Source: Filibacter tadaridae (GTDB lineage: Bacteria > Bacillota > Bacilli > Bacillales_A > Planococcaceae). From it: DNA of 64,000 bases. Below, one piece after another: positions 49,074 to 57,507 of the stretch (position 1 is its first letter; every line of letters begins with the position of its first letter). Position numbers and translations under genes: made by a program. Below the pieces are notes generated by a model. That model did not search any database and was not told the origin of the DNA. It saw nothing but the letters and a program-made list of their open reading frames with translations. The stretch spans positions 62,001 through 126,000 of the forward strand of contig NZ_UXAV01000036.1 in NCBI RefSeq assembly GCF_900609045.1, given 5' to 3'.

Positions 49074-50117
49074 ATGAAGGTTTGCTGTGAAAATTGCTTT
49101 AATTATGCGCCATTTAAAAAACATATCCAAGAAAAAGGTACAGTTGGGAACTGTTCATTTTGTAATTCCCAAAGTGTCCGAACACTTGATGTTAAAGATA
49201 GCTTTTTTAGTAAAAATATGTACTTTTGGGCGCATAAATTTAAACCTAATAATTTAGGCTTCGAATTAGAAAGATTTTTCACCAAACAAATAGATTTATT
49301 AAGTGTGTCTTTATTACCTGCATCTGGAAAAGAACTGCTATATTACTTATTCCAAGAGTACATAAGTAGAGATTTGTTGAATGGAAAATTTGGCGTTCAT
49401 TTTGAAGAAGGTATATTAAAGAGTTGGGGGGATTTTAAAGAAAATATAAAACATGGTAATCGGTTTGGTTTCGGGATTGACAATCAACTAAAAGAATCTC
49501 TTATTGTAATACTAGAAACTAATGAAATGTATTTAGGAGCAGGCGAAACACGTATCCGTGCAAGGCTTGGGAAGCAGGGGAATAGTAGAATCACACCATA
49601 TGAAGGCATTAACATCATGAGTCCCCCCAAACACTTAGTTTCTGAGGGGCGAATTAATCCAAAGGGTATTCCCTATCTATATTTAGCTGATAACCTAGAA
49701 ACCGCAATTACGGAGGTGAGACCGTATAAGGGAAAGGAAGTATCAGTTGCTATCGTGAAGATTAATAAGGATATTCGGATCTCTTCATTTAACAACGCAA
49801 CATTCCACGGTAAAACACTTTTTGAACAGTTCAGGCTTTATTCGTTAACTAATATAGTAAATGAGGAACTCTCAACCCCTGTTGATGAGGAAGTGAAATA
49901 TTTTAATTATATACCCACACAATATGTTGCGGAGCTAGCGAAATCACTTCATTTTGAAGGTCTTGCATATAGTAGTGCATTGGAAAAAGGGATAAATTAT
50001 TGTTTATTTAATCAAGAAAAAGCCTCATGGGTAAGTAGCCGGTTGTATAAGGCTAAACAAGTATATATTGAGCATGAACCTGTAGAAGGGGATAGCTTTA
50101 ATTGGGACCTTTTTTGA
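49074..50117 (+). CDS. RES-domain protein with N-terminal zinc ribbon
   Basis: 347 residues. Cys5-x2-Cys8 and Cys27-x2-Cys30 form a zinc ribbon. A helical region (about 45-145) follows, resembling the HEPN-type N-terminal domain found before some RES domains. The RES domain (about 155-335) has GRINPKGIPYLYLA with Arg193, Glu214 in AITEVRP and Ser300-Ser301 in AYSSALEKG, the three residues that name the family. RES proteins such as MbcT degrade NAD and act as toxins. No Xre/MbcA-type antitoxin is adjacent. CTGGAGGGTTG precedes the ATG at 49074. A role in abortive defence is inference. Confidence 0.78.
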   Translation: MKVCCENCFNYAPFKKHIQEKGTVGNCSFCNSQSVRTLDVKDSFFSKNMYFWAHKFKPNNLGFELERFFTKQIDLLSVSLLPASGKELLYYLFQEYISRDLLNGKFGVHFEEGILKSWGDFKENIKHGNRFGFGIDNQLKESLIVILETNEMYLGAGETRIRARLGKQGNSRITPYEGINIMSPPKHLVSEGRINPKGIPYLYLADNLETAITEVRPYKGKEVSVAIVKINKDIRISSFNNATFHGKTLFEQFRLYSLTNIVNEELSTPVDEEVKYFNYIPTQYVAELAKSLHFEGLAYSSALEKGINYCLFNQEKASWVSSRLYKAKQVYIEHEPVEGDSFNWDLF

Positions 50118-50257
50118 TTACTATCCTGATTAAGATACATCAATTTTGAATTTGACCTATCTAGTAATTGGTATTGAACAATTGAGATAAAAACGACAAA
50201 ACAATCTCAATGCTTTCTATAGGATTGATGCTGGTATGGATATCTTAAATTTTATAA

Positions 50258-50775
50258 AGTGGCTTGCCATTCACGAGTCCCACCCATAATGGCATGAATA
50301 ACGCTCGAAATAGCATGTATATAGACATGCCGCATCAAAAATAAATGAATACAACCTCAAAAAAGCAGTTGTTAACGGTTCTCGTTAATAGCTGCTTTCT
50401 TTATGTTCTGGATAACCATGTTTGTACATGAATGTGAGAAATGAAGGTAGGGATAAAAAGGTATTTAACTATGCTAAACAGCCTGCGTATATAGCAAACA
50501 GGAAGGGAGAGGCGGTTTGTAACCGTCACATGATAGAGCAGTAAATAATCAATGGGCTGCTATCAAGGCTATAACCCTTGAACACATATTCAAGGGTTAT
50601 AGCTTGTCAATCCCGCATTGTGTACATCACGAATAAAAATCAATGGTTTATCAGGAATATTTTAATTACCCCCCAGTACCTACGGGTTCAACTGTTGAAG
50701 CGGCATTGCACGGGTGCTCCGTGATACCTACGGAAACTTTTTCGTGAAAAGTGGTGCGGATTTTAAAAAAGTATT
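50258..50775 (+). repeat. Duplicated structured non-coding module, copy 1
   Basis: About 510 bases matching 51752-52270 in order. Shared blocks include GTNGCTTG near the start, a terminator-like hairpin (AAAGCAGTTGTTA...GCTGCTTT), GCGTATATAGCAA, a hairpin at 50568-50603, CATTGTGTACATCACGAAT, TTGAAGC-CATTG-ACG and TTTTCGTGAAAAGT. The copies are offset by almost exactly 1500 bases, and each lies upstream of a primase-like gene. No intact frame spans it. Confidence 0.8.
50356..50402 (+). terminator. Terminator-like hairpin in module copy 1
   Basis: AAAGCAGTTGTTAACG pairs with CGTTAATAGCTGCTTT, followed by CTTT. It would end RES transcripts. Confidence 0.7.
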
Positions 50776-50854
50776 TAACTCAGCTAAATACACGGCGTAT
50801 ATGACTATTGAAGGCGATAAGCCTAATCAAACTAACAAGAGGAGAGTTACAAAC

Positions 50855-51577
50855 ATGAATAATCAAGAAATGAAATTTTTTAAGCATTGGTTTAACCAAA
50901 CGGAAGGGGATTATGAGTGCCGCCTTATAGCAGATGGGGGAATAGGGGATAAATGGTTTGTTGCGGTTGAAGATATAAATGAACTGATGCTTGCCTGGTT
51001 TATTGAAGGGGGGAAACAAGAAGGATTAATCGTTTATCTTAGTGTGGCACCCCGTGGCTGTAAATTTGGGACGGTAAAGGATGTTTCGTATGTGCCGGGT
51101 TTACAGTTAGACATTGACCCCAAACATGCAGCCTTTGAAAAGGCCGCACAAATAGTTAACCAACTACCTATATCGCCATCCAACGCAATTTCAAGTGGTA
51201 ATGGCGATCACACATATTATAAATTTAATGAACCATTTGCGGTAAATAAGCTAGAAGATCTACAGTTCATAAAAGAATTAAGTAAAAAGTTGCATTCATT
51301 TATCAATGTAGAACATATGGATGTGAGAACCTTAGGGGCTATATTATGCTTTGTAGCCGGATTTACTGGTATTTCCCAAAGTAAACTAAAGTTTATTGAT
51401 GCCGTCATAAAAAACGTAATACAAGTAATAGAAATTGATCAGGCAAAGATGGAGGCTGAGATGTTTATGGAAGCGTGTAATGCAAAAGATGGGTTCATTT
51501 ATGAGCATAATAATTGCTACCGTGAAAATCGATTAATGGAATCTGATGAAAATAAGATGGAGAACCATCTACAGTAG
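50855..51577 (+). CDS. Primase-like (AEP/RepB type) protein, probably truncated
   Basis: 240 residues. PGLQLDIDPKH gives the metal-binding DxD and SSGNGDHTYYKF gives the SxH of archaeo-eukaryotic-type primases used by plasmids and phages. The expected next motif (RLPGTxNxK) is replaced by LGAILCFVAGFTG, and no helicase domain follows, unlike the 979-residue relative at 52344. It may be a primase-only protein or a truncated paralogue. AAGAGGAGAGTT precedes the ATG; the frame is open upstream to 50714 through the repeated module but has no site there. Confidence 0.65.
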   Translation: MNNQEMKFFKHWFNQTEGDYECRLIADGGIGDKWFVAVEDINELMLAWFIEGGKQEGLIVYLSVAPRGCKFGTVKDVSYVPGLQLDIDPKHAAFEKAAQIVNQLPISPSNAISSGNGDHTYYKFNEPFAVNKLEDLQFIKELSKKLHSFINVEHMDVRTLGAILCFVAGFTGISQSKLKFIDAVIKNVIQVIEIDQAKMEAEMFMEACNAKDGFIYEHNNCYRENRLMESDENKMENHLQ

Positions 51578-51628
51578 TATGCGATGGGCAAAACGGTTAA
51601 CTCATTCGAAACACATATAGAAGTAATT

Positions 51629-51658
51629 GGGGCTCAATCTTTATTGGAGCCCTTTTTT
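51629..51658 (+). terminator. Terminator after the short primase gene
   Basis: GGGCTC pairs with GAGCCC, followed by six T residues. Confidence 0.8.
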
Positions 51659-51751
51659 ATTTATGGGAATCTAGCCGTTAGTTTTATACATAATAGTGGC
51701 AGTGCTTCATTACATACTAGGCACACACTCTAATATGGTTAATACAGTGCC

Positions 51752-52270
51752 TTGTCGCTTGGCCACCCCGCCGCCCATTCTGATATGCATAGAGCTCAAA
51801 ATGACATATACACAGAAACTTCCAATTACAAACAATTGAAATCCAACCTATAAAAGCAGTTGTTAGCAAATCTACTTTGTTAACAGCTGCTTTCTTTTAG
51901 TTTTTGGGATAACGATGTCTGCACATGAATGTGTGAAAAGGTATTGGGGATAATTACCTCCTTAACTCTACGTAAAAGGGGGCGTATATAGCAAGTGTAG
52001 GAGGTGAAGTGGTTTATTGCTACAGCAAATTGTAGTGGTAAATAACCAATAGGTGTTTGGGTATAAAACGATAACCTTTGAATTCAGCATCACACGTTAT
52101 CGTTTGTCAATTTCTCATTGTGTACATCACGAATAAAAAACAGTGATGTAGTAGGAATAATTTAATGACCACCCCGGTATCCAGAAAATCAACAGTTGAA
52201 GCCACATTGTACGAGGGGCATGTGGTACCTATGGGGACATTTTCGTGAAAAGTGATGCGGATTAAAACAT
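51752..52270 (+). repeat. Duplicated structured non-coding module, copy 2
   Basis: Second copy of the 50258-50775 module. It keeps the terminator-like hairpin (51853-51897), a hairpin at 52066-52105 (AAACGATAAC/GTTATCGTTT) at the place of the copy-1 hairpin but with different sequence, and the CATTGTGTACATCACGAAT block at 52116. It ends with TTTTCGTGAAAAGTGATGC, then a terminator and the large primase gene. Confidence 0.8.
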
Positions 52271-52279
52271 AGAAGCGAT

Positions 52280-52327
52280 AAAAGAGGACATTCTCCTATT
52301 ATATATATAAGAAAGTGTCCTCTTTTT
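52280..52327 (+). terminator. Terminator or attenuator immediately before the large primase gene
   Basis: AAAGAGGACATTCT pairs with AGAAAGTGTCCTCTTT around an AT loop, followed by TTTTT; the ribosome site CAGGAGG starts only three bases later. It could end an RNA made from module copy 2 or attenuate the gene. Confidence 0.75.
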
Positions 52328-52343
52328 ACAGGAGGAAAAGAAA

Positions 52344-55283
52344 ATGAAGGATTTATTAAGCGCAATTGATTATTTGAGACACGGGAGAGAAATGTTCCCT
52401 ACTTTCGCGTTTTTTGACAATAAGAAAGGGATGCCATTAGAAGAGTTGGCTAAACTTCCTAATACCCGAAGTGAGGTTCTACATATTAATACTATAAAAT
52501 ATGAATTACCCATTTTATCAAAGAAATGTGAGGCAGAAATGCGTGCGTTTTGCTTTTATCCAAATGGAGCAAAATTAGTGCCGGATATTGATGGGTTACG
52601 GTTTCTTTTTGTGGATTTGGATAGTGGAAGTAAGGAGGAGCAACTTGAACTGATAAATTCTGCACCGCTCCCTCCTACACTCGTTTACACCGGAAGGAGA
52701 GGATATAAGTTACTATATGCACTTAAAAACGCCAGGTGGGATAGGTCAAATAAGTCAGCATTAAATGAATGCAAGATTTATGCCGAAAATATTCAAAGGC
52801 AATTAATAGAGTATTTAAAAGGGGATACCACCAAAACCAACATTAATGCGGCTTTTCGATTGCCTTTTACAAATAACTACAAAGACTTTGCTGAAAAAGG
52901 GGTGGTATACACAGAGGAAATCGTATTATTTGAACCAAGTCATGTTTATACACTAGAGCAGTTATCCGAGGCATTCCCGGAAAGTACTAAAAAAGTTCGT
53001 GACAATGATTCATCGTTATATGGAGAATACACAAAAGAAGTGAGGGAGATTATTGATTGCCTTATCGGATGGTTAGAATTAGAAGGTTTATCTTACACAG
53101 AGTATGATGGGAAATTGTCTTATCAGTGTCCTATTCATGACGATGGTACTCCCTCAGCGTTTATGTACTATACAAATTTAGTATGTCGTTGTTCTAATGG
53201 TGGGGCAGGGTTAGATTGTGCTATTGATAAAGGCAAATCCTTGAGGTGGGTCGCAAAGGCAAAAGGGTGGACTGACCTTGAAGCATTGTGTAAGAAGCTA
53301 GATGATAAAATAGCCGAAGAGTATGAAAAGATTTCATTAGTCGATATGCAGTCTACTGAATTAGTACCACTACAGCCAGCGAAGGTTCTTACAACAGGCC
53401 ATGTAAAAGCTGTTTTAGATAAAGTCGTAAGTACGATGAAAGGTAGGGGCATTGTTGTTAATAAAACTACTACCGATATATTTGCGAATATCATCCATGA
53501 ATTAAACTTGCAAACGGACGGGGTTACTGTGTGCCCATTGGAGCCAGGCGGGGGGAAAAGTACAATCATGGTGGCGCATTTAAAATATATGTTGGATCAG
53601 AATTTAGTAGAGTCGGGCACAATTCTTGTTGTGGAGCGGATAGAGACAGCTAAATGGCTACTTGAACAATTAGGTCAGTATAGCGTATTTATAGAGGCGG
53701 ATGGAAAAGCGAGAGATGTTCCAGAATGTAGAACCCAATCAGCAGCGTTCGTAATGGAAAGTGCTTATACATATAAGGGCTGTAAAAAGAAGCCGAAAAA
53801 GTATCATTACGGTGAATGCAGGAGTTGCCCTTTTAAGGAAGGCTGTAAGGTACCTAGAAAACATCAAGAACAGAAAGGCTATCCTATTGTAATTATGACG
53901 CACGCTAGATTGAAAATGGAGGCGGGTGGGTTAGATAGGTACAGAAAGTGGAGATGTATAGATGGTAATGAATATGAGCGCAAACGCATTATAATTGATG
54001 AGAAGCCGCCTATTGTGGAGGTTATTTCAGTGCATCGTCCGTACTTTGACCAATTTTTATATGATCTACATGCACTGTCATTGGATATCCCAGTGGAGGA
54101 GTTGGTTGAAACAAAGGCGCTAATTAACCAACTACGGGAGCAATTGATGGGGGCTTCTAGTGGTGAAAAACTGTTGCCTATTAACCCTGACTTTGTTTTT
54201 CCCTACAGTAAAACATGGTACAAGAAATATTCAGGTGACAATGTAAACCTATTAAAGGACATCGAATATGTCATTCAAAATGGTGGGCGGGTAAACTATA
54301 ATCCGCTACATAATATCATGAGTAAAGAGACGAATAGAACTGTACAGTATGACTTTTCAGGTTATCATGTAACGATACTAGATGGTACTGCCAAAGTTGA
54401 TATGGAATACAGAGCACTGCAAAGCCATCAAATGTTAGATGTGCCGCCTGTTAAGTCCTATGAACATTTAACTTTCTTTGTAGATTGTAGTATGTCATCT
54501 GGTAAGGCGAAGTTGATTAAGGACGCTAAGATTTTAGTAGACTTTGCTCGTAATATTAGTATCATTTCTACCAAAGAAACAGTATTAGTGTTGTGCTTTA
54601 AACCGCATAAAAGTAGCTTGGAAAACCAGTTAAGCCGTGAAATAAAGGAAGGTCGTGTGCTCGTTAATCATTTCGGAAATGTAAAGGGATCTAACGATTA
54701 TTCACGCTGTACGGCATTAGTATTAGTGGGGATAACACACAAAGGAGATCCAACTTATATTAATAAGCATGAAGCGATTTGTGGGGAGGTAGAAGATACC
54801 AAAGTGCAAAAGAGAAAAGATGTACGTCGTTTTAATGACCTTGATATAGAGACAATCAAGTTGAATGATCAAGTAGTTGATATGATACAAGACATATTGC
54901 GTATTTGCATTCGGAATAATGGAGCTACAGCGCAGGCGAAAGTATATATGATGACAAAAGATGTAGCGTTTGTAAACATCCTACGGCACTATTTTACCGG
55001 GTGCAAAGTAGAGGATTGGAATATGTCCGGCACTTACCCTGAATGGTATGAGAAATTGAGTAAATGTTTCAAGGCTCTAAAACTAGGTGAAGTTATTACA
55101 AAAGTCAAGTTACGGGATATGCTAGGACTAGAAGGGGAGGCGGGGGGAAGGCAGCTACGACGTCTTGCCAAGAAGAAGTTATATACCAAGCTGTTAAGTG
55201 AACACAGTATAGCTGAAGTAAATAACCGAAAATATAAGAAGGTAGACAGATTGGAAGTAGAGCTTGATCAAGCTGTCTTATAG
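52344..55283 (+). CDS. Primase-helicase replication protein
   Basis: 979 residues. The N-terminal part (about 1-220) has the AEP-like LRFLFVDLDSGS and YTGRRGYKLLYAL, then AAFRLPFTNN; the usual SxH His is Lys here. A zinc finger follows (YQCPIHDDGTPSAFMYY, then CRCSNGG; about 258-300). The motor domain begins PLEPGGGKSTIM (Walker A, about 403), with a Cys cluster ECRSCPFKEGC that recalls iron-sulfur helicases and IIIDEKP as a DExx box. This is a typical replication protein of an autonomous element. CAGGAGGAAAAG precedes the ATG, right behind the 52280-52327 hairpin. Confidence 0.78.
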   Translation: MKDLLSAIDYLRHGREMFPTFAFFDNKKGMPLEELAKLPNTRSEVLHINTIKYELPILSKKCEAEMRAFCFYPNGAKLVPDIDGLRFLFVDLDSGSKEEQLELINSAPLPPTLVYTGRRGYKLLYALKNARWDRSNKSALNECKIYAENIQRQLIEYLKGDTTKTNINAAFRLPFTNNYKDFAEKGVVYTEEIVLFEPSHVYTLEQLSEAFPESTKKVRDNDSSLYGEYTKEVREIIDCLIGWLELEGLSYTEYDGKLSYQCPIHDDGTPSAFMYYTNLVCRCSNGGAGLDCAIDKGKSLRWVAKAKGWTDLEALCKKLDDKIAEEYEKISLVDMQSTELVPLQPAKVLTTGHVKAVLDKVVSTMKGRGIVVNKTTTDIFANIIHELNLQTDGVTVCPLEPGGGKSTIMVAHLKYMLDQNLVESGTILVVERIETAKWLLEQLGQYSVFIEADGKARDVPECRTQSAAFVMESAYTYKGCKKKPKKYHYGECRSCPFKEGCKVPRKHQEQKGYPIVIMTHARLKMEAGGLDRYRKWRCIDGNEYERKRIIIDEKPPIVEVISVHRPYFDQFLYDLHALSLDIPVEELVETKALINQLREQLMGASSGEKLLPINPDFVFPYSKTWYKKYSGDNVNLLKDIEYVIQNGGRVNYNPLHNIMSKETNRTVQYDFSGYHVTILDGTAKVDMEYRALQSHQMLDVPPVKSYEHLTFFVDCSMSSGKAKLIKDAKILVDFARNISIISTKETVLVLCFKPHKSSLENQLSREIKEGRVLVNHFGNVKGSNDYSRCTALVLVGITHKGDPTYINKHEAICGEVEDTKVQKRKDVRRFNDLDIETIKLNDQVVDMIQDILRICIRNNGATAQAKVYMMTKDVAFVNILRHYFTGCKVEDWNMSGTYPEWYEKLSKCFKALKLGEVITKVKLRDMLGLEGEAGGRQLRRLAKKKLYTKLLSEHSIAEVNNRKYKKVDRLEVELDQAVL

Positions 55284-55288
55284 TCAAG

Positions 55289-55327
55289 GGAGCATGTACA
55301 CCTGAATTGCATAGGGGACATGCTTTT
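55289..55327 (+). terminator. Terminator after the large primase gene
   Basis: GGGAGCATGT pairs with ACATGCTTTTTT around a GC-interrupted loop. Confidence 0.8.
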
Positions 55328-55721
55328 TTATCGTATATATACGCGATAAATATCATATGTCAAATACTTTAAATATTTCATGTGAATAACCGAGTGTCAT
55401 TCTCTCAGCGGCGCAAACCCTAGAGGTGTGGTGCGTTCTAGTTGTTTGACAACGCACCAACACGCAACAAATGAGCCTCCCCGTCTTGCAGCAATCTTCC
55501 ATGCCGTATAGTATAACCCTCAAGTAGCTTGCCGAAACCTTTTTGTGTGTCCTTTCAATAGATGATCCACTTGTACAAATTCAAATCTAACTACTTCTGG
55601 CTTAAATTGTCCCGCCTTTTAGAGTTGGTAGAGAACTGGGTTTTAACCATATACTAATTATGCCTTTTGGTAATGGGGGAGCATACAGAAAGCCAGGAAA
55701 CTATGTGGGGAGTGTGATTAG
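55328..55721. other. Spacer with hairpin and possible decayed minus-strand frame
   Basis: A GGTGCGTT/AACGCACC hairpin (55430-55458). On the minus strand two short overlapping frames (GQFKPEVVRFEFVQVDHLLK and, shifted, GFGKLLEGYTIRHGRLLQDG) could be fragments of one gene broken near an A run at about 55535. No start codon is seen. Confidence 0.3.
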
Positions 55722-56138
55722 ATGGATCTAGATTTTAGCCTTATGCTGGAGCTAGCAGAGGTTGATTTAACCCTGAAAGAGTTAGAAGAGGGGTATCGTA
55801 AGAAATATTTTAGGAAAGATAGAACGAAGCCCTGGAGCTTCATGTGCTATCACTGTGAAAAGAAAGTGGCTAGTGATGAAGCAGATGTATTTTGGAGCAT
55901 CCCAGTTACAAGTTATGATTCGAATGGAATGGGACGCCGCTTCTGTTCTAAAGGTTGTTCAGATAGGTATTTTAATGAGCAACGAAATGAATTGCTACAG
56001 CGGCGTAAACGGATTATGGAGGATCGAAGACTGTTACGAGAGTTTTATGAAGTGGCGGAGCGGGAGTTTAAGGAAGCAAGATACACTACTCAGGAACCAT
56101 ATTCCAAAGTATCAACTATTGTTGAAAGTATAGCGTGA
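55722..56138 (+). CDS. Zinc-finger protein of the island
   Basis: 138 residues with CYHC (about 42-45) and a later CSKGC (about 75-79) able to bind one zinc, between an acidic N-terminal helix and a basic C-terminal coiled coil (RRKRIMEDRRLLREFYEVAE). It resembles phage-type zinc-ribbon DNA- or protein-binding factors but no family is certain. A weak GTGTGATTAG site precedes the ATG. A decayed copy of its middle lies at 56483-56636. Confidence 0.6.
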   Translation: MDLDFSLMLELAEVDLTLKELEEGYRKKYFRKDRTKPWSFMCYHCEKKVASDEADVFWSIPVTSYDSNGMGRRFCSKGCSDRYFNEQRNELLQRRKRIMEDRRLLREFYEVAEREFKEARYTTQEPYSKVSTIVESIA

Positions 56139-56145
56139 GAATAGT

Positions 56146-56195
56146 GATAAAAGCTGTGTTTACTCTCTAAATGTGAGTTTACACAGCTTTTTACG
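56146..56195 (+). terminator. Terminator after the zinc-finger gene
   Basis: AAAGCTGTGTTTACTC pairs with TGAGTTTACACAGCTTT, followed by TT. Confidence 0.8.
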
Positions 56196-56215
56196 TATAA
56201 CTAGATAATGATTAA

Positions 56216-56490
56216 TCAATCATTGCCTTTCCAATCGATAAGTAGATTGAGTAACCCAAGAATCGTGCGTTGGTCCTTTAGGGATCTGTTTTCTAGTAAC
56301 GTGATAATTTGACTCATTTCCAAGCTATTTGTTTTCGGACCAGTTTGGGTATTGCTAAATAACTCTTCTAATGTAATCCCCAGTGCATTAGTAATTTTTA
56401 ATAGGCTCTCAATCGTTGCGTTTTTCTCCCCCTGTTCCTTAAGGAAGCTTTTTTTATTGGTTCGAATGAACTTGGGAACATACTAGTTAC
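56216..56490 (-). pseudogene. Truncated Xre-type repressor
   Basis: A minus-strand frame ends TCA (56216-56218) and reads back through NATIESLLKITNALGITLEE and LFSNTQTGP to RTNKKSFLKEQGEK, the second half of an Xre HTH plus linker and C-terminal helix. An in-frame stop lies just upstream, and the first HTH helices and start are missing. It abuts the zinc-finger fragment at 56483, so a deletion or rearrangement removed its 5' end. It may be the remains of the island's master repressor. Confidence 0.65.
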
Positions 56491-56636
56491 GAGTTATGAT
56501 GCGAATTGTATAGGACGCCGCCTCTGTTCGAACGAATGTATTGAATTCTAACCATGAGGTGAATTGCTAGCGTTTTATAAAACGTTTAAGGCCGTTAGGA
56601 TCGTTTATGAAGAAGCGAAAGCTGGAAGATAACAAA
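56483..56636 (+). pseudogene. Degenerate copy of the zinc-finger gene
   Basis: AGTTACGAGTTATGATGCGA and GGACGCCGCCTCTGTTCGAA closely follow bases about 55900-55955 of the 55722 gene. After a gap, GTTTATGAAGAAGCG resembles its C-terminal part. Stops and gaps break the frame. Confidence 0.65.
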
Positions 56637-56690
56637 TGATAGGAAAAAGGGTATAGTAGAAGAAATAAGCCATTGTAGGAGGGAGATCCA

Positions 56691-56837
56691 TTGTCAAATG
56701 AGAAGAAAAAGGATAATGAAGATATGCAAGCAACGCAAAAACAAACTGAAGCGGATAGAAAAATCAAAATCCGGGAAATCTACGAAAAAGCTGTAAGAAC
56801 GCATGGCGAGACTCTAGAGAAGCTTAGCAAGAATTAA
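56691..56837 (+). CDS. 48-residue charged protein
   Basis: TTG start with a strong AGGAGGGAGA site. The protein is almost wholly charged helix (SNEKKKDNEDMQATQKQT, then EADRKIKIREIYEKAVRTHG). Not recognised. The upstream 50 bases recur in degenerate form at 57080-57125, where the frame is lost. Confidence 0.5.
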   Translation: MSNEKKKDNEDMQATQKQTEADRKIKIREIYEKAVRTHGETLEKLSKN

Positions 56838-56891
56838 TGCAGAAAGATACTCAGCGAAGCGGTAACAGCTCTAAAATGGAGGGGGATACAG

Positions 56892-56948
56892 ATGGTTGAT
56901 ATTGTCCCCGAAGTCATATGGGTGATCTGGCAAGGTGTCTTAAGGTAA
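56892..56948 (+). CDS. Possible 18-residue peptide
   Basis: MVDIVPEVIWVIWQGVLR, with GGAGGGGG six bases before the ATG. Size makes it uncertain; the ribosome site is the only support. Confidence 0.3.
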   Translation: MVDIVPEVIWVIWQGVLR

Positions 56949-57158
56949 CGGGTTAGGAAGCTTAGTGATAATGAAGGATGAGATATAGACGCAAATAAGT
57001 TGGGGTGGCTGAAATAAATTAGTGCCCTTAATTGTTAGGCAATGATTTTGTGTGAGTGACTGTGCATTTTTATAAAAAGTAAAAAGGAATATTGGAAGAA
57101 ATAAGTCGTTGTAGGAAGACTGTCACTTCCTTATGATTGAAGATAGGCTAGTACATTT

Positions 57159-57235
57159 AAATAGGTGCCAATGCAAAAAACAAACATGATTGCTTAAACT
57201 TTCATGTATGTTTCCCGCATTGGCGCCTATTTTTC
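57159..57235 (+). terminator. Long hairpin terminator upstream of the MTase operon
   Basis: AAATAGGTGCCAATGC pairs with GCATTGGCGCCTATTT, with a second stem ACATGA/TCATGT inside, then TTC. It insulates the operon. The rest of 56949-57507 has no gene apart from the decayed repeat at 57080-57125. Confidence 0.8.
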
Positions 57236-57443
57236 TGTTTTCTATGGATCTATCATGAGGTGGTTAAAGAATACTACATACATAACAAAAGACGTCTACT
57301 TAATGCTACAATTTAAGAAACAACAAATTTAGTTTTTTATATTAAGATAAAGTGCACATAAACTAATAATAGTGTTAGGAATTTGTATGTGGTTGAATTT
57401 GGCGCAGTATCTTGTTAGTATTCCAAAAAATAGGCGGTTCAAA

Positions 57444-57470
57444 TTGTGGGGCGATAAAATTTGTTATAAT
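57444..57470 (+). promoter_or_regulatory. Promoter of the MTase-helicase-nuclease operon
   Basis: A consensus extended -10 TGTTATAAT (57462-57470) with TTGTGG at 57444, spacer 15, 38 bases before the methyltransferase start. Confidence 0.65.
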
Positions 57471-57507
57471 AGTATCAATACCAACTGAGTAAAGGACTGT
57501 AAATCAA

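Noticed and set aside
50714-50854. 47-residue extension of the short primase protein into the module
   Set aside because: The best ribosome site is just before 50855, and the corresponding frame in module copy 2 is stopped, so the extension looks non-coding.
50258-52270. Module as a retron or diversity-generating element
   Set aside because: No reverse transcriptase is encoded nearby, and the adjacent proteins have primase motifs.
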